From Eretmocerus hayati (taxonomy: Eukaryota; Arthropoda; Insecta; Hymenoptera; Aphelinidae), in NCBI GenBank assembly GCA_029851415.1, contig CM056742.1, positions 54,724,954 through 54,788,953 of the forward strand: DNA of 64,000 nt, read 5' to 3'. The position numbers were made by a program, and so were the translations under genes. Below the pieces are notes generated by a model. That model worked only from the letters and a program-made list of their open reading frames with translations, made no database searches and was not told the DNA's origin. Shown here piece after piece: positions 58,913-64,000 of the stretch (its first letter is position 1; every line of letters starts with the position of its first letter).

Positions 58913-59160
58913 AGTGAGCTGACTCATTAACGACTTACAGAGCCGGAGAAATCGTCCGTAAAACAGATTTTCTAGACTATTAGTACCTGAGGAATTTGCG
59001 AGAGGGACATGGACTATCCACCGATATATTTTCTGCTGCTTTATTGTATCATTTTGTTCGTATAAATTTTTTCCGAACTTTGACGCAACTAATGCATCCA
59101 AATTATCATTGGTTCCCACAAAAACCAGATGAGCTTGCTTCCCATTTCATCATTGATGAG
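58913..59160 (-). other. Short open frame, possible exon
   Basis: A frame of about 81 codons (containing DALVASKFGKNLYEQN) with a possible GT donor after cctcag near 58985. No family is recognised; chance is possible. Confidence 0.25.
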
Positions 59161-60269
59161 TGAGGTAATCAATCGTTTGAATCCCACGTCCATTTAATTT
59201 CCGGTAAACTAATATCTCACGAGTCAATTCCACTCAATGAAACAAAATGTATTTATCCGAGGCAGGAATTGTGGATTTATGAACCTCCTTCCGTCCATAC
59301 AAGTGACTCTTACAGGAGTTTTGGAGGAATATCGTGCTCTATTCAGTACCAAAATGGATCAGATTGCATCGAATTCATGGACTGTGTTTTAGAAGAGGTT
59401 GTACGCATGAGTGTTCTTTTAGCCTCGATAACTTTTTTTCATTTAATCAACGAGTGACTATGGCTTTTAAATATTTTGATGTCAGAAGTTGTCAATTAAT
59501 TTGTGATCTCGTATTGTAAGAGCATGAATAGTTTCGCGTAATCAAATCAATCAACTTTGATCGATTACAATATACCCCGGGATAATTCGAATAGCTCATT
59601 CGATTTATAAGATATATTTTTGTCCTCAATTTTTGTTTATAACTTTTATGAAAATTATCCTGGATATTGACGAATTATGAGCAATTTAAATAATTGCATG
59701 ATTGCTTATTTCGTTAGAACCAAATGCCCTCTCAGAAGCGAAATTATCATATTACACCATCCGCTGTTGATAATCCCAATGGTTCCTCTTTCATTATTGG
59801 TAAGATACATTTTCGATCTTGCATCCCGTTTGATGGGGTCAATACTCGATCATATCGCTCTGGCAACCTTTTAGCATATCCTCGACCATATTAACCCCCA
59901 CGCTCATATTTAGATAACACGTTTTGATTCAATTTACTGCCCGCTATGTGTACGATATCAATTTAGAACTAGTGTGGGTCCGACCACGTGAAAGATGCGG
60001 TTTATTCCCTTAACATCGTTATTTTCTCAATGATGTCTCCCAGAATTAATTTATAACACTATTTTCTCAGCATGATTTACTACTATTTCTATAGCCCATC
60101 CAATATTGGTTTTCCGGTCACAAGTTCTGAACCCTAGTGGCTCAAAGCCACAATAATCTCTTAAGTGTGTGAATCTCAACCATTTGAACTATTAAAGAAA
60201 ATCTGTGCCTTTGACCACAATACTTGCTGGTATAGCGGGTTAAAGTCCCTTGAAAAATCACAGAGTTTG
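59161..60269. other. AT-rich intergenic DNA
   Basis: Only short unsupported ORFs. Confidence 0.4.
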
Positions 60270-60780
60270 TGTGTTCTGGCAACATTGCTCTGTTACAGTA
60301 CGTTCTAATCGCACAAACAATCTAACTGATTAGTGAGTTGGTTCTAACCACGTTACTCTGTTTCAGGAAGTTCTAACCTTCCTAATAATCTGATTTGAGA
60401 GTGAGTGGGTTCTAACCACATTGCTCTCTGTTTCAAAATGGGTTCTGACCTTCCTAATAATCTGACTCAAGAGTGAGTGGGTTCTAACCACATTACTCTA
60501 TTTCAGTAGTACCTTACCTTCCAAACAATTTAACTGGAGAGTGAGTGGGTTCTAACCACATTGCTCTCTGTTCTATCAAGCTCTAACCTTCTAAATAATC
60601 CAACTGATGAGTGAGTGGGTTCTAACCACATTACTCTTTTTCAGCAGTACCTAACCTTTCAAACAATTCAATTGCAGAGTGAATGGGTTCTAACCACATT
60701 ACTCTCTGTTTCATCGTGGGTTCTAACCACTCCGATAATTGCCCAAAATATGCGTAGTTTCTAACCACATAATGACTGGG
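60270..60780. repeat. Minisatellite, 61-64-bp units
   Basis: About eight copies of a unit with gagtgagtgggttctaaccacattactct and a variable half. It lies about 0.4 kb downstream (minus sense) of the damaged gag. Confidence 0.85.
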
Positions 60781-61167
60781 AAGAAGACGTGCTGATTTCA
60801 GTCTATTTCTAATATCTTCATGGTTTATACATTGTAGATCTCAAGCATTCGAATAATTTCTGAAAGAAGGGATTTTCAGCCATAAGAAAATTCGTCAGCT
60901 GAGGTTTAACAATTGAACTGAGCGCTCTTGACATCCATCTAGTCGATGTGCCCGTCATGATGATGTTCATGGGGCGTTACTGAATTTCCTCCACGCGATT
61001 TCCCGTGAGATGATTGCTCTTTTAATTTTGATTGGAAAAGTTTGTACCGTCATCATTTAAGTTTTTATTGTTATTCTGACGTCTGGAATCTTTTGAATGT
61101 CTATGGTTGAGCAGAAAAGCTCGTGGTGGCTTTTTCATATTGTTTTCGCGATTATTCTTATAATGAC
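60781..61167. other. Stretch after the second gag
   Basis: No protease or RT motif is seen where pol would be expected. Confidence 0.45.
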
Positions 61168-63964
61168 TCAGATAAGGGCTCGTGTAGTCGGGCGAAAATA
61201 TCCGCGTCTCTTAGTGTCATTATTCTGATCCGTATCTGAATTATTCTTATAGGGGTTCGTATTTCTACCCTCATAATTGGTCATTTGATTCCCGCCATTG
61301 TTGTGGTCATCGTGATGTGATGCATCGGATCTAAAGTTGCCTCGCCGGGCGTTATATCTATTCCTTGGCCTATCAGAAGAGGAGTCGTGACGCGCTGGAA
61401 TGTTCCGCCGCTTTCGTGCTACCTCTATCTGACGTTTCGAAATGAAACCTAGTTGAATTGCATCTTCTAAAGAGCGACATTCATTCAAATTGTGTCCACG
61501 TATATGACAATAATTACAAAATTTTGAGTCTCGGATTTTCTTTGAGCAGTCTTCACTACAATGTCCTTGGACGTGACAATAATTACATTCGACCCGTGTC
61601 CGAGAATATTGGGTAGTCGGGATTGACGCCACTTTGTCGACTGATGCGTCTGAATTGTCATACCGACTCATGCTCCGGTCTTGTCGCGCTTCGTTTTGGA
61701 AAATCTTGCCCGAGTCAATCGATTGTATTAATGGTCGGCATTCGTTCAAATCGTGACCATTTTTCCTACAATATCTGCAAAATTTTGTATCCCATTTCTC
61801 TGGGCATCCACGCTCGAAATGTCTTTTCACGTGACAACACCTGCATTCGCTTGTTCTGAAGCTCGTTTTACTGATATTGATCCAATTGGTTGGGATGTAT
61901 TGACAGTCAGTTCTCTCAACTTTTGTTCCACAAGCGTATCCATGAGTGCCACTATCGTATCTCTACTCATCTCAGGGCTAGTCACACTTGAAAATACCGA
62001 ACGGGCACTTGTTTTGTTCTCGAAATTTATTGCTTCTGAGATTGCTTCGCGTAAGGTTTTGGGATTTGTTGATCTGACTTGGTGCTTTAATGCTCCCGAA
62101 AGACCAAGAATGAATTGCTGTAGGGCCTCGCTATCCGCGTTGGTTTTATAAGTCTTTCGTTTCCAATTTTTGAGTTTTTGATCCGAGTCATGGACATTAA
62201 GTAACCGGCCATGGAGTTTTTGAACGCGCAATCCGTAATCTCCTGCACTTTCATTTTCTCCTTGTTGTACTAGTTTTAACTCCGATAATACTCTGTCTGC
62301 ACCCCCTACCCCGCTGTATTGCGTAGTCATATCGGCCAATAATCTCTCTACAGACGAGTACTGAGTCAATCTCGCAGTGTAACCCTAGGCTGCGCGACCC
62401 CTGAGTTTACTTGCTAGGGTTGAAAGAACCCACGGTTCTGAGTCTGGACCGTACTCGTCGACCACATACCTGACGGACTGGCAAGAAAGTGCTAACATGT
62501 CTGGATTACCATCATACGGGGGAATTTGATTCGAAGCTTGATTAAGCGTTAAGCGAAATTTAGAACCTAGTCGGCGATCTGGATTAGACTAACCATGGTT
62601 TTTCGCGATCTTGAACGGCGAACTCGAACGTTCGAATCAGATTTCCTGTCTCTCGCCCCTTCTCGACCGTATCTGTCGTATTTCGATGTATTTCTCGGGT
62701 ATTCGTGTGAATCATCGTCACTGTCGGTATTGGAAGTTTCAGTCTCTGAAGAGTACGATCGTTCAGAAAGTCGGTATTTCTTACTCCGTTTAGATTCATT
62801 GATAAATTTATCACGACGCGAACGGTTGGATTGCTGCGGTTTTTCATAGGTCTGGTCATCAAAGTCAGATTCCTCTGCGCTTTCATTGTCATAATGTCTA
62901 TTTTGTCCGCGTGAGCGTCGCTTTGTTCGATTTTCAAACGACGATTTTTCTATATTACGTTTACGTGGCTTTTCGTACTCTCCGGACTGCTCGATTTGGT
63001 TTGATTTCCTTAAATAATGCATCTCAGCGTCAAGGCTCCCGATGAGCGGTCGGCCGGCAATCTTATTAGGTTTTGAATAATGCATCTCCGCATCTTGACT
63101 GTTAGGAAGTCGTTGGCGGGCAATCTTTCGCGTTTCCGCATCGGCGCTCTCGGTGAGCTGATTACGGAACATAGGCCTACTTGTCCTATGCAATTCAGTA
63201 TCGACCCTATGCGGCCGATTCCAGCAGCGCGACCCTATGTCCTCATGTATGGAGCAAGGGTCCTGGCCATCATACCTCTGCGACTCAGCATCTTGGCCCC
63301 CGAGTGGCCGTTGGCTGGAACTATAATCAAACCGCCTTTGCAATCCATCATCACTGACGAGAGGCCACGGGTATTCTTCCAGCATTGTATATTCAGTTAA
63401 GCCCGTAGATTTTTCGGTATTATTATCATTAGAGTTTCGCGTATCTGCGTCACGTTTGTCAAGTATTTCTTTATTTTGTATTTGTCCGTCGTATCGCGAG
63501 GATTTCGCGAACATCCGTTCTGCTCGAAATTGATCATAATCATTATTGTCAGGTATATCCCCCACTTTTACACGCGCCCACTTCGAATTTCGTGTTTGTT
63601 CCAGGAATTCTCTCAAATCCATCAATACCGTTATTTCCCCGTCATCGAAGTATTCAGACTCTGTCGTAAGCATTCGACTCAGATCGCGAAGAGCGATTCC
63701 TATATGCAATCCACCCGGCTGCTGCAGACCCACATCTGCGTTCATAAGCGCTAGCATGATCCTCTTGGCCCTAGGATCGCCCTCCATTGACCGTTTCCTA
63801 AAGCGTTTTTCTATGTGCGCGACGCCATTCACATTGGCGATACTTGGGGTACTGGAGGTTTCGGCGCCTCGTCCAGCTTCATTGCCCGAGTTATTCTCAA
63901 TCGAGCCATCGTAAATATTTCCGATTTTATCATGGTATTCATTATCCCTTCGATTACTTGCCAT
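61168..63964 (-). pseudogene. gag: Gag of a second LTR retroelement, with long charged N-terminus and four CCHC knuckles
   Basis: Particle-forming protein of a Ty3/gypsy-type element. Residues 1-465 (63964-62567) are hydrophilic and rich in Arg, Ser, Asp and Asn, including an RS-like tract at the end (RVRRSRSRK). After a frameshift near 62590 comes the gag core (ALSCQSVRYVVDEYG; STLASKLRGRAA, then a TAG at 62385-62387, then GYTARLTQYSS ... ENESAGDYGLRVQKLH). A second shift near 61870 leads to CRCCHVKRHFERGC, CRYCRKNGHDLNEC, CNYCHVQGHCSEDC and CNYCHIRGHNLNEC, all C-x2-C-x4-H-x4-C. The C-terminus is Asn-rich. The start is ATG at 63964, and the 5' part of the element lies beyond the window. No pol follows, so it is truncated or gag-only. 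Confidence 0.75.
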
Positions 63965-64000
63965 CTTATTATTTGGGTTTGAAAATTTGTATAGATTTAT
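63965..64000. other. Window edge
   Basis: Short AT-rich sequence upstream of the gag start; too short to interpret. Confidence 0.3.

Noticed and set aside
1..64000. tRNA or rRNA genes
   Set aside because: I saw no cloverleaf-like A/B boxes or rRNA-conserved segments while reading, though a tRNAscan or Rfam run was not possible.

Overview
The window looks like nuclear DNA of an arthropod, most likely an insect. It has AT-rich intergenic DNA, short GT..AG introns of about 66-83 bp, a Ty3/gypsy LTR retrotransposon, an R1-clade-type LINE, hairpin (MITE/foldback) elements and satellites. No operons or bacterial-type genes are visible. The order Hymenoptera is possible, but nothing here settles it. 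Most of the sequence is mobile or repetitive.

Positions 336-33279 form one LTR-bounded unit of about 32.9 kb on the minus strand. Two LTRs of about 810 bp are roughly 2% different by hand count. They are flanked by a 4-bp target duplication AAAC, with a PPT beside the left LTR and a TGGCGCCC-type PBS beside the right LTR. In element order it holds a leader, a 22-kb insert, gag, protease-RT-RNase H-integrase with two AT-hooks in the integrase tail, an intact extra ORF (334 codons) behind a splice-acceptor-like sequence, and the PPT. Gag-pol carries about ten stops or frameshifts.

The 22-kb insert (about 9896-31974) is bounded by a 25-bp inverted repeat with one mismatch. (TA)n tracts lie outside it and clusters of a palindromic CTGGGACGTCCCAG-like motif lie inside it. 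It contains a 15-kb satellite array of about 29 units of 516 bp with higher-order structure, an ankyrin-repeat gene with one frameshift, hairpin elements and an unrecognised 179-aa ORF. I see no transposase. This nested, satellite-carrying unit is the most unusual thing in the window.

From 33284 to 36300 there are low-confidence gene fragments and a pogo-like terminal inverted repeat. At 36810-43439 there is a probable solo LTR. An R1-clade-like LINE (37520-43277, minus strand, 16-bp target duplication) is inserted in it. Its ORF1 and ORF2 overlap as ATGGCTAG, and its endonuclease and RT are damaged.

From 43446 to 61167 the DNA is mainly non-coding. It holds a hairpin MITE (45914-46759), GA and 60-bp tandem repeats, and a poly-A retroelement tail. 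It also holds one convincing three-exon host-type gene of unknown function (51474-52592), a zinc-finger ORF after it, a 3-kb foldback element with tandemly repeated arms and a TTA duplication (55158-58124), and a 61-64-bp minisatellite. At 61168-63964 there is a second, damaged LTR-type gag. It has a long charged N-terminal region and four CCHC knuckles but no visible pol.
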